Source: Maribacter sp. MJ134 (GTDB lineage Bacteria > Bacteroidota > Bacteroidia > Flavobacteriales > Flavobacteriaceae). Taken from it: a stretch of DNA of 64,000 bases. A model generated the notes under the pieces. It ran no database searches. It was not told where the DNA came from and saw nothing but the letters and a program-made list of their open reading frames with translations. The translations under genes and the position numbers were made by a program. Every line of letters begins with the position of its first letter. The first letter of the stretch is position 1. The stretch lies in assembly GCF_003970695.1 (NCBI RefSeq), contig NZ_CP034570.1, positions 1,240,001-1,304,000 on the forward strand, read 5' to 3'. Shown piece by piece: positions 17,683-26,304 of the stretch.

Positions 17683-18279
17683 CTAGTCTTCTAGTTCCTG
17701 CAATATGGTATTTGCTGACTCTGTTGCCTTCTTGTATTTTTTTAGTACCCATTGTGAGAATATAAACAAGACCCCAATACCAGAAGGGACTAACCAATTT
17801 AGCTTTTCTGTCATTGTAAATACATCGATATCTTTTATGATTTTACCAAATACAATAACCAAAGCTACCAGTACTAAAAAGCTGGTGTAAAAACTTATTT
17901 TTTGAATTTGCATAAACTTTGATTTACCTTTTGCATATGCTTCTACAGTTTCTTTAAAAGTGCTTTTAGATATATGCACAGACTTCATTTTTTGAATTGA
18001 TTTTAAAGACAGCACAGGTAGTACCAAACAAGCAATAATTGCAAATACACCTGAAAGCTTTAAGTACCATACATCTAATGAATTAAAATTGCTAATAATA
18101 AACAGTACAGCAGCAAAACACATGAGTGCTGATATTGATTCTGGGACAGATATAGCCCGCATTTTAGTATTAAAACGTTCCTTGGTTAAATCTATAATCA
18201 ATTGATCTGTCAATATTTTTTGTTGGTCAACTTTGTGACTCATATCTACCCATTGGGATTTCATTTCTTCTAGTTCCAT
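17683..18279 (-). CDS. Membrane partner of the ECF sigma factor
   Basis: The 198-residue protein has a charged N-terminal segment of about 45 residues (MELEEMKSQWVDM...), then four hydrophobic spans in two pairs, and a charged C-terminal tail. It starts 7 bp after the sigma factor gene ends. From position and build it is probably a membrane-bound anti-sigma or sensor protein, but it lacks a recognisable zinc anti-sigma motif. Proteins starting with this Glu-rich, Trp-containing segment commonly follow ECF sigma genes in Flavobacteria, as far as I recall. Confidence 0.7.
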   Translation of the reverse strand: MELEEMKSQWVDMSHKVDQQKILTDQLIIDLTKERFNTKMRAISVPESISALMCFAAVLFIISNFNSLDVWYLKLSGVFAIIACLVLPVLSLKSIQKMKSVHISKSTFKETVEAYAKGKSKFMQIQKISFYTSFLVLVALVIVFGKIIKDIDVFTMTEKLNWLVPSGIGVLFIFSQWVLKKYKKATESANTILQELED

Positions 18280-18286
18280 TATTCTA

Positions 18287-18772
18287 TTATTTCTTAATTT
18301 GAGATTTTAATTTGCTTTTAATCCTACCTAAACGTGTACCAATATTGGTATTTGTAAAACCAGTTATTGTAGCAATTTCATCATAGTTTTTACCTTCCAA
18401 ATAAAGTAGTATAATTCCTCTTTCTACAATGCTGAGTTTTTTTATATGCGCATATAACAGTGTTACCCGTTCTTCCATAACCGTGTCAACATGGTCTATT
18501 TTATTTAAAAGAAAATCGTCAATGGATATTCGAGTTCCTTTTCTTTTTTCTTTTTTCAAATTGTTGATTGCGGTATTTAGTGCAATACGATACATCCAAG
18601 TACTTATTTTAGAATGCTCTTTAAAAGAATCGTAAGATTTCCAGAGTTGATACACAATTTCTTGGTATAGGTCCTTTTGATCTTCAGTATTATTTGAATA
18701 AATTCTAGAAGTTTTATAAATAATACCTTCGTTTTCTTTTATATCCTGAATGAATTTCTTTTTTGAATGCAT
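18287..18772 (-). CDS. ECF-type RNA polymerase sigma factor
   Basis: The 161-residue protein has region 2 (DLYQEIVYQLWKSYDSF and ISTWMYRIALNTAIN) at about residues 34-75. Region 4 (LSIVERGIILLYLEGKNYDEIATITGFTNTNIGTRLGRIKSKLK) fills residues 113-157. It directs RNA polymerase to a small regulon, probably including its own operon. It is co-transcribed with the membrane protein at 17683-18279, its likely regulator. The 174 bp upstream show no clear consensus box. Confidence 0.92.
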   Translation of the reverse strand: MHSKKKFIQDIKENEGIIYKTSRIYSNNTEDQKDLYQEIVYQLWKSYDSFKEHSKISTWMYRIALNTAINNLKKEKRKGTRISIDDFLLNKIDHVDTVMEERVTLLYAHIKKLSIVERGIILLYLEGKNYDEIATITGFTNTNIGTRLGRIKSKLKSQIKK

Positions 18773-18946
18773 TTAAAGATTATTACACTCTATTAGTTTA
18801 TGAAGTGTCTAAAAAATCACAAAAAATGTGGTTTTAATTTTATAAAATATCCGTAAGGCATTGTTTTTCAAATATATACTATTTTAAAAAACTAACTAAA
18901 ATTATATCGATAGAGAGCTTATAAAAGTAAAGTAAGAAATATAAGA

Positions 18947-20743
18947 CTACTTTTTTTGGACACTTTTTAGGTAAGTGTTTGGTGTTGTGCCTTCTATTTT
19001 TTTAAAAAACGTATTAAATACGGTTTTAGAATTAAAACCACTATCGTATGCCACAGCCATTATGGTTAATCCTTTGTTTTCTTCTAGAAGAACGCGCTCT
19101 TTAAATTCGTTAACCCTAAAGGTATTGATATACTCAGAGAAGTTTTTTTGAAACCCCAAGTTTAATAATTGCGAGACATAATTGGCAGGAAGTTCCAAGT
19201 AAGAAGCTAAATCTTTTAAGGATAGGTCTGGATTTAAATACAGTTTGTAGTCTATCATTATTTGCTCTAGTTCCTTGCAGTACTTTTTGATTTCGTTGGA
19301 ATCTAGTAAAGCCTGTTTATACTTCTTTTTCTGTTTATAATTTAAATTATCTGGAATGGCTTTTAGCATGATGTCTTTAAACCTTTTGTGATTTTTAACA
19401 GGTTTAAGAATTGGTGATGGATTAAGTAATAAAATTACGGGCAAACGATTATTGTATGCTTGAGTTATTAAATCAATTACCTTTTCGTTATTACCTAACA
19501 AGGCATTTACTAATATCAAAAACGTAAATGCCTTATCTACAAGATCAGTATTTAAATACGTCTCTAATTCTTTTAATCCATCATTACACTTTTCCGTTTC
19601 ATTGAGTTTTGCATAGCACATGGTTTCACCTCCTAATTTGGTGAGGTCTTTCACAGAAACTCCTTCAAGTGAACCGAAATATGTCAAAGCTTCATTTGGT
19701 TTGCCTGACATCAATAAACAAATCCCTATATAAATTGGTGGAAAGGGTAACTTAGGGTCTAAATCTAATGCCTTTTTTAGATAAGGTATCGCAGTTTTAT
19801 AATCTTCCTTCAAGTAGTATAAAAAACCCTTGTAATGATGATTTATAGCGGCATAAGGATCTAACTGTAAGGCTTTGTCAAGATAATTACTTGCCGCATC
19901 TAATTTTCCTTCTACGGTCAAAAAATTAGAAATGGTTAAGTAAATATCGTCTGCTTGTTGCATCTCCAAAGCCTTATTGGCATGTTCGTAAGCTTTCTTA
20001 AGATTCCAGTTTTGCCAGCATTCTATCCAAGCCAAATTCAATTGTGACCTTGATGAGTTTGGGTCTAGCTCTAATGCCTTTAACAAATAAGGTTGGGCCT
20101 TCTCGTATGCTTCAAATGCGGGCAAAAGCCCCATAGTTCCCATATTAACATAGGCTAGATTTATATCTAAATAGGGATTTGAAAAATTGGGTGATTTATG
20201 TATTACTTCTTTTAAGATATTGATACCCTTTATAGAGTTTTTATAATCTAGTTTCATGATGTAGTACCTTCCTTTCAAATATTCTCTATAAATAGCTACA
20301 GGTACATCAATAGCTTCTACTAGCTTATCTTCGATTTCGAGATGCCCTATGTGTTCGCGTAATTTTTCAGCGATAAACAGACTAATTTCATCTTGAATTT
20401 CAAAAATATTTTCAGGATTTCTATCAAAAGTTTCTGACCAGAAATGAAAGTCATCCAAAGCATCTATCATTTGCACAGTAATGCGCATTTTATTTTTGGA
20501 TGTCCTTACACTGCCTTCTATAAATGTAGCTACCTTTAGTTTTTCCCTTATTTCTTTAGAGGTTGCTTTTTTGTTTTTAAAATAGAAGGAAGAAGTACGA
20601 GAGGTCACTAATAATACCTTTATAGATGCTAAGGCGTTAATTATTTCTTCGGTTAAGCCATCGCAGAAATATTCATTGTTAATATCATTACTCAAATTAA
20701 CAAATGGCAAGACAGCTATTGATTTCTTATCGATTACAGGCAT
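18947..20743 (-). CDS. TPR protein with C-terminal AraC-type HTH
   Basis: The 598-residue protein starts with a TolB/FlgO-like module (SIAVLPFVNLSNDINNEYF, residues 8-26, then FIEGSVR). TPR repeats fill about residues 150-420, with helices such as AIPYLKKALDLDP and SNYLDKALQLDP. It ends in an AraC-type HTH domain (about 490-595: LSLKDLASYLELPANYVSQLL, then MAVAYDSGFNSKTVFNTFFKK). No transmembrane span is seen, so it is cytoplasmic. The other AraC/TPR protein of this island (38490-40541) has the reverse order and a membrane span. It is a candidate activator for arrays A-C. The ligand is unknown. Confidence 0.88.
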   Translation of the reverse strand: MPVIDKKSIAVLPFVNLSNDINNEYFCDGLTEEIINALASIKVLLVTSRTSSFYFKNKKATSKEIREKLKVATFIEGSVRTSKNKMRITVQMIDALDDFHFWSETFDRNPENIFEIQDEISLFIAEKLREHIGHLEIEDKLVEAIDVPVAIYREYLKGRYYIMKLDYKNSIKGINILKEVIHKSPNFSNPYLDINLAYVNMGTMGLLPAFEAYEKAQPYLLKALELDPNSSRSQLNLAWIECWQNWNLKKAYEHANKALEMQQADDIYLTISNFLTVEGKLDAASNYLDKALQLDPYAAINHHYKGFLYYLKEDYKTAIPYLKKALDLDPKLPFPPIYIGICLLMSGKPNEALTYFGSLEGVSVKDLTKLGGETMCYAKLNETEKCNDGLKELETYLNTDLVDKAFTFLILVNALLGNNEKVIDLITQAYNNRLPVILLLNPSPILKPVKNHKRFKDIMLKAIPDNLNYKQKKKYKQALLDSNEIKKYCKELEQIMIDYKLYLNPDLSLKDLASYLELPANYVSQLLNLGFQKNFSEYINTFRVNEFKERVLLEENKGLTIMAVAYDSGFNSKTVFNTFFKKIEGTTPNTYLKSVQKK

Positions 20744-21175
20744 TATTCAAAGCTAAATTTACAAAAACCATATAGTTTATTTAACGATATATGGGAGAAC
20801 CTTGCAAATACTTCTAAAGCTTGAAATGCCATAGAAACAAGTAACCAATTTGGATTCCATATTTACTTCTATGTATATCAATGATACCCCTTTTCAAAAT
20901 AACTTTTTCAGGGCCTTAAACCTAGATACCGAAAAACAGGAAGTAAAGGTCATGGACTTCACTCTATTCCATAACTATTTGTGAGATGATACCAAATCCA
21001 TTAAATTAGCCTATGGGGCTCGTTTTCTCAAATATCTTTACAATGGGACTCACCGCATCGTTACTTTTGCTTTGATCAATAGGTGCAACCCTGCAGCCCC
21101 TGTCCACGGAAAAAAATAGCCAAAAGGAGAATCGAATAGGCCTTTTTTGCCAATGATATACTAATAAGAATTTGG
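20744..21175. other. Gene-free stretch with possible coding debris
   Basis: No intact gene was recognised. In one plus-strand frame a stretch of about 80 codons with one stop looks coding-like (LNLDTEKQEVKVMDFTLF), but I could not assign it to a family. It may be the remains of a transposase or another lost gene. The regulator at 20743 and the CocE-like gene at 21176 are on the same strand on either side. Confidence 0.35.
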
Positions 21176-23395
21176 TTATTCCTTTAGGGAATACCAAACC
21201 GGTAAGGAAATACTACTATTACCTGAAAATATAATTTTTAACGGGACTTCTGCATCTTTAATATTTTCTTCATTCACATCCTTCCCCGTTCCATAATTAA
21301 GTTGTGCATTATTGTTTTTATTCACATTGACCACAGCTACCATCCTACTTCCTTTTTGTAGCTTTTTACTGATTAGTTTAGAATTGTCGAAAGACACTTG
21401 CGTTTTTTGATTCGGTGTCAATAAATTTCTTTGTTCTCGATCTGTAGCATAACTCGCTCTACCAATATAATAGCTTAAATGAAAGTAGTTCCCTTCTGGC
21501 GTTAAGTGATATAGGATAACGGAATAATCCACATCTTTTTTATTGATAGTAAATTCAAGATTTCCGAGGAAGGATCCATTTATAATCACATCCTCCTCTA
21601 AGGGTTCCGATTTAAAAAGCAATCCATCCTTTATATTGATGTTTTCTTTTTCTAAAGGCCAAGGATAATACCCTGTGTTATTCATGCTTTCTCTATCTTT
21701 AAAATCAACGGTTAAGTTAATTTTGGAAGCATTCGATTTCGATTTAAGCGCATAAAATTCATCCGATTTAGCATCACTTAAATGAAAAGTCAAGGTATCG
21801 TTGGTCATGGCACTTAAACTCGGTTTGTGCATCCATGTATTGGTTCCCATTACCTGAAAATTCACTTTATCCTTTAGAATACTTGGTTTTTCTTTACCTT
21901 TTAAGATGTAATCGAACCATTGATAAACCAAGTCATATCTAATGTCAATTAAGGCGGTTTTATCTAATTTGTAATTCCTTAAGAACTCCTGAGGTTGGGT
22001 TTGTGCCGTCCAATGATCGTAAGGTCCAACCAATACATAGTGATTTGGATTTTTTACATACTTAGTATGCTGGTCATAATAATATAGGGCTCCTCTTTGA
22101 GAATCGTCATAATAGCCTGTTATGGTCAAAATTGGAATGTTGATTTTTGAAAATTCTTGTTTATAAGGAATCATTTTCTTCCAATAAGCATCATAACTAG
22201 GATGCTGCATATAGGTATTCCATAATCTATTTACGTGTCCATCCAAGCTATCTAATCTATTAAAGGCAACTCCAGAGGTATACCACGTATTTTTTAAGGT
22301 ATTCCATCGAGTAAAATCTTGGGAGGCTTTAAAATCCAAAAACTTAGTATTGGTTACATAAAAATTCCAAGAATAGGAATAATTATGTAGTATATTATTT
22401 TCCATTGGGTAATCAATTCCTGGTGCAATGGCTACCATGGGAACAATGGTTTTTAAAGCTGGATGCACTTTATATTTCATGGATGCCCATTGGGTAAATC
22501 CGTTATAACTACCACCGTACATTCCTACTTTTTGATTGGACCAAGGCTGCTTGCTAATCCAATCAATCACTTCATAAACATCTGTATTTTCATGTTCTAG
22601 AGGCTTTACCGCTCCTTTGCTTAATCGTTTCCCCCTTGTATTGGCGATTACTCCAACATAGCCTTTTGAGGCGGATAACATTGCCCCAGTCTCATTGGTA
22701 CCTGCATAAATAGAAGCAATTAAGATGGCCGGTTTCTTCGCTTTAACAGATTCTTTTCTTTCAACCACTACTACGGAAACCTCTGCCCCATCTTTCATGG
22801 GCACTATTATACTGTCATTTATACGATATCTGCGTTTATGGTCTTGTTTTATTGCTTCAAAAAACAGATCTCTTGTGGATTCATAAACCATTTTCAAGAA
22901 ATATTTGTGGATTAAATTTTGTGCAGTATCATTCGAAATCGTTTCAGTAGTTAAATTTTCATAAGTACGTTCAAAATCAGCAATAAAATAGTCCGTACCA
23001 TCTCTCGCAATTAATGTGTCATCTAAATTCAGTGCCTGAAAATCATCGGCCTTTGTCACATAGGATTTATATAATTCTCTAAAGGCCACTTGAAAGTTAG
23101 GTGTGAGTTTTGCTTTGGCATACTGGTGATATAAATCTAAATAGATCTGTTCCGTTTTTGGCTTGTCCTTAGTTTCTTTCTCGATAGTTGCTATGGCATC
23201 GTCATATTTTTCACTTACGATTTGAACCTTGATTAAGTCCAATCCTGCCAATTCTTTTAGCGGATAGGATACAGCCAAAGCTTGCATTTGATTGGCAAGC
23301 GCCTTAGCATTGGACTTTGGTACCGTTTTAAATTCAAATCCTTGTCCAAAAGAAGTAAGATGAATTAGAAATAATATCAGCAATATTCTTTTCAT
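21176..23395 (-). CDS. CocE/NonD-family X-Pro dipeptidyl peptidase-like hydrolase
   Basis: The 739-residue protein has a signal peptide (cleavage near Phe-Gly-Gln, residue 18) and an N-terminal helical region of about 180 residues. A CocE-type alpha/beta hydrolase domain follows with GMYGGSYNG and nucleophile Ser296, an acid in TGYYDDSQRG and the His in GPYDHWT. A jelly-roll C-terminal domain begins near residue 530. Such enzymes cleave acyl esters or X-Pro dipeptides in the periplasm. It starts 45 bp after the small lipoprotein gene at 23441 and probably forms an operon with it and the LytS/LytTR pair. Confidence 0.9.
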   Translation of the reverse strand: MKRILLILFLIHLTSFGQGFEFKTVPKSNAKALANQMQALAVSYPLKELAGLDLIKVQIVSEKYDDAIATIEKETKDKPKTEQIYLDLYHQYAKAKLTPNFQVAFRELYKSYVTKADDFQALNLDDTLIARDGTDYFIADFERTYENLTTETISNDTAQNLIHKYFLKMVYESTRDLFFEAIKQDHKRRYRINDSIIVPMKDGAEVSVVVVERKESVKAKKPAILIASIYAGTNETGAMLSASKGYVGVIANTRGKRLSKGAVKPLEHENTDVYEVIDWISKQPWSNQKVGMYGGSYNGFTQWASMKYKVHPALKTIVPMVAIAPGIDYPMENNILHNYSYSWNFYVTNTKFLDFKASQDFTRWNTLKNTWYTSGVAFNRLDSLDGHVNRLWNTYMQHPSYDAYWKKMIPYKQEFSKINIPILTITGYYDDSQRGALYYYDQHTKYVKNPNHYVLVGPYDHWTAQTQPQEFLRNYKLDKTALIDIRYDLVYQWFDYILKGKEKPSILKDKVNFQVMGTNTWMHKPSLSAMTNDTLTFHLSDAKSDEFYALKSKSNASKINLTVDFKDRESMNNTGYYPWPLEKENINIKDGLLFKSEPLEEDVIINGSFLGNLEFTINKKDVDYSVILYHLTPEGNYFHLSYYIGRASYATDREQRNLLTPNQKTQVSFDNSKLISKKLQKGSRMVAVVNVNKNNNAQLNYGTGKDVNEENIKDAEVPLKIIFSGNSSISLPVWYSLKE

Positions 23396-23440
23396 GGTTT
23401 CCTTTTTAAAAGTGCAATTGAAAAATGCTCAATTTTCATT

Positions 23441-24049
23441 TTAGTTTGAATACAGTTTTAACTCCTCTTCGTATAAAAAATCATCTTGGGTTTGGATAAG
23501 TTTTATGAAATTTTTTATAGCCGGAGCATACAACCACACTTCATCCGTTTTGGCATTATACCCTCTCGAATTTGTAATTACACCTTTGTATTGAATCGTA
23601 TAGGCCATGAATGTTCCTGCTTCTACTGTTTCTTCCTTAAAGGATAAAACCTCTACATCTTGACTTTGCTTTCCTGTGGTACCATCTTGACTTGTCCAAT
23701 TTTTTTCATATTTCCACTTTTTACCCACTTCCAAAGGCCAGTCATATCTTGGCGTTTCGCTTTCTTCCGGTTTTACAATGTCTGTTATTGGAATCGTATC
23801 ATTACCCATTGTCATCCCCAAAACACCATCTGCAATAACTACTTCTCTTGTATCTTCTCCCTCTGAACGTACCTCGCCTTCGGTAGTAACACCTTTATAC
23901 TTCCAGATCCATTTTTCTCCAACGGAATAATCGGATAAAGTAGGTTGCGCAGCGATTTTTAAGGTGTCATTGGTGCATGAATATAGTCCCATAATGATCA
24001 AAACAATTAGAATTACAGGTAGGTGATAATTATTTTTGAAGTTACACAT
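23441..24049 (-). CDS. Lipoprotein of unknown function
   Basis: The 202-residue protein has a lipoprotein signal ending in Leu-Tyr-Ser-Cys near residue 25. It then has a beta-rich body with YSVGEKWIWKYKG and WPLEVGKKWKYEKNW, two similar Trp-rich hairpins. This pattern resembles DUF3108-like or other extracellular lipoproteins, but no firm family can be named. It lies between the LytTR regulator and the CocE-like hydrolase, so it may be part of the same stress- or envelope-linked operon. Confidence 0.75.
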   Translation of the reverse strand: MCNFKNNYHLPVILIVLIIMGLYSCTNDTLKIAAQPTLSDYSVGEKWIWKYKGVTTEGEVRSEGEDTREVVIADGVLGMTMGNDTIPITDIVKPEESETPRYDWPLEVGKKWKYEKNWTSQDGTTGKQSQDVEVLSFKEETVEAGTFMAYTIQYKGVITNSRGYNAKTDEVWLYAPAIKNFIKLIQTQDDFLYEEELKLYSN

Positions 24050-24178
24050 CGTTCTATTTTTTTAATTAAAATTTTATTTCTGAAGCAAAGAAATGATGAA
24101 TATATACATGTGTAAAGGGAAAGTACAGGAACGTGAATAAAAGAAAATAAGCGTAAAATTAATTTACAAACCAATCAA

Positions 24179-24901
24179 TTATAAGCTATTCCAGTTTTTA
24201 AACTTAACAGACTGTCGGCTTGAAACTTCAATCTTTTCACCAGAAATCAAGATGATGTGTAGCTTATTATTAAAATGCGGGTGAATTTCTTTAATAAAAT
24301 GTGTGTTGATAATTTGACTCCTATTGGCTCTAAAAAACACGGTGGTATCTAACTTTTTTTCAAGTAGATTTAATGAACGTTTGATCATAGCCTTTTTACC
24401 ACCAAAGTATAGGCGCGCATAATTATCCATCGATTCAATATAGTAGATATCAGAAATTGGAATGAAATAACATTTTTCGCCGTCTTTAATAAAAATCTTT
24501 TTATGCATGGGCAAAACATCTTGTGACACCTTTGCCTTCTCTGCCAACTCCTGTTTTACTTTTTCTATGGTTTTTGCAAAGCGTTCTTCCCGTAAAGGTT
24601 TAACCAAATAGTCCAATGCGTTTAATTCGAAAGCTTTTACAGCGTATTGGTCATACGCAGTTGTAAAAACAACTTCTGGAACGGTGGTTAATTCTTCTAA
24701 TAAATCAAATCCTGACTTTTCAGGCATGTGTATGTCCAAAAACAATAGGTCTGGATCTTCGTCCGCTACTAATTTTATAGCCGCATCCACATTGTTTGCC
24801 TCTCCAACCACGATAAATTCCGGATATTTTTTTAAAGCACGTTTTACCTCTTCTCGCGCTAAACGTTCATCATCGATAATAACCGCTTTATATGTTTTCA
24901 T
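24179..24901 (-). CDS. LytTR-type response regulator
   Basis: This 240-residue regulator has a receiver domain (Asp10-11, phosphoacceptor Asp56 in LLFLDIHMPE, Lys in DYLVKPL) and a C-terminal LytTR DNA-binding domain (about 135-238). The LytTR part shows ISDIYYIESMDNYARLYF and FFRANRSQIINTHFI. It is activated by the sensor encoded directly upstream, with which it overlaps by 14 bp. LytTR domains bind direct repeats about 20 bp apart. The targets are not known, but the adjacent ABC exporter operon is a good candidate. Confidence 0.95.
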   Translation of the reverse strand: MKTYKAVIIDDERLAREEVKRALKKYPEFIVVGEANNVDAAIKLVADEDPDLLFLDIHMPEKSGFDLLEELTTVPEVVFTTAYDQYAVKAFELNALDYLVKPLREERFAKTIEKVKQELAEKAKVSQDVLPMHKKIFIKDGEKCYFIPISDIYYIESMDNYARLYFGGKKAMIKRSLNLLEKKLDTTVFFRANRSQIINTHFIKEIHPHFNNKLHIILISGEKIEVSSRQSVKFKNWNSL

Positions 24902-25979
24902 CTGCTCTGTAGGGTACTAGTATAGTCGCTTGTACTATATTATTAGCTATTTCTTCTAAAGTAAAAGAAGCCTCTTTATTATATTGAAGCTCCAAGCGCT
25001 TCTTTAAGTTCATTAAACCTAAACCATTTGCAGATTTAGTATCATTTAATTTTCCTGGATTTTGAACTTGTATATAGACTTGATCTCCGTTCTTATCAAT
25101 TTTCAAAGTTATTAACCCACCTTCAATAACTTTGTCAATTCCGTGTTTAATGGCATTTTCTATCAATAATTGGATGCTCAAGGTTGGAATTTTAAAATGG
25201 GCTAACGTCTTATCAAGAGTGATGTCTATTTCCAATCGTTCTTCAAAACGAAGTTTTTCCAACTCTATGTAATCATTTACTAAAGCTAATTCGTTTTTTA
25301 CTGAAATTAAGTCTTTATCTTTTTCATATAAAGAGGAACGTAATAAGTCGGACAATAAGTCTATCCCACGTCTGGCTACATTAGGGTTCTCAACAATTAA
25401 GGACTTTATGGAATTCAAGGAATTAAATAAAAAATGTGGGTTTAGTTGAGCCGATAAATTATCTAATTGTGCTTGTTTCGCCACTAAGGAAAGTTGAGCA
25501 TATTCTCTTGCCGTTACAACTTCTTTTTGATAATAATGATACAGATGATACGCTAAAATCCAGATAGACATTAACCGTAAACCGGTAAGTAATATGGGAT
25601 CCCAATAAAGAAGCGATACCCATATATTCTTATCTTCTTCCGCTATCAAGGTCCAATAGCCATACCACTTCAAATTGTTTAAAAGCACATATAAAAAAGC
25701 CAATAAAAGTATACTGGGAATTACACGAACAAGCAGCTTTTTAATGGGTAATTGACTCCAATTTGCCTTTAAAGCATATGTTCTGTACATGTGGGTCAGG
25801 AAAATTCCAATGGCAACATCTAAAACATAATTACAGAAAGTGTAAAACACCCCATAGTCATCTCTTGTGTATACCGTGTATGCCCAATAAACAGAAACAG
25901 TACACCATCCTAGTAATTGGCACTTCCAATAAAGGGCGTTTGTTCTATTACTTTTGAGTGTTTTTGTACTGATATTCAT
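24888..25979 (-). CDS. LytS-type sensor histidine kinase
   Basis: The 363-residue kinase has four hydrophobic spans in the first 150 residues. A dimerisation helix with the His182 motif QLNPHFLFNSLNS (His_kinase domain) follows, and then an HATPase region with LLIENAIKHGID and NGLGLMNLKKRLE. The short sensor part has no extracellular domain, so it probably senses the membrane or works with a partner such as the ABC exporter upstream. It overlaps the LytTR gene by 14 bp and forms a two-gene signalling unit with it. Confidence 0.95.
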   Translation of the reverse strand: MNISTKTLKSNRTNALYWKCQLLGWCTVSVYWAYTVYTRDDYGVFYTFCNYVLDVAIGIFLTHMYRTYALKANWSQLPIKKLLVRVIPSILLLAFLYVLLNNLKWYGYWTLIAEEDKNIWVSLLYWDPILLTGLRLMSIWILAYHLYHYYQKEVVTAREYAQLSLVAKQAQLDNLSAQLNPHFLFNSLNSIKSLIVENPNVARRGIDLLSDLLRSSLYEKDKDLISVKNELALVNDYIELEKLRFEERLEIDITLDKTLAHFKIPTLSIQLLIENAIKHGIDKVIEGGLITLKIDKNGDQVYIQVQNPGKLNDTKSANGLGLMNLKKRLELQYNKEASFTLEEIANNIVQATILVPYRADENI

Positions 25980-26304
25980 TCATATACAAAGAAACACATT
26001 GATTTTAAATTCGGAAAGGAAAAATACATAGACGCACGATTGAAGGTTTAAACGTAATTCGAAATAAATTTTTCTCCCATACCTATTACCCTCCCCTCCC
26101 CCTATAGCTATTGGGCCAGGGCCTATAATTAGTGTTTACTCGGGTCATTACTTTTTTTAAAATAATACTTATCTGACTTTCCGCTGCAGCATATTCATTG
26201 TTAGTTATTTAGTTTGGTATTCATGGCCCTCGTAATAAACTATAATTTTTATAAGATGTTCAAACTTAATTTCGCAACCTGGTAAAGTGCCATAAGCCAA
26301 GAAA
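25980..26304. other. Intergenic stretch between permease and sensor genes
   Basis: These 325 bp hold no ORF. A pyrimidine-rich block (CCCTCCCCTCCCCC) lies at about 26091-26104 beside a short GGGCCAGGGCC stretch. The promoter of the LytS/LytTR operon is probably here, but no confident box was found. Confidence 0.5.

Noticed and set aside
21006-21197. Minus-strand frame of 63 codons
   Set aside because: It has no family motif, no signal peptide and overlaps the end of the CocE-like gene in another frame; the region is better described as possible debris.
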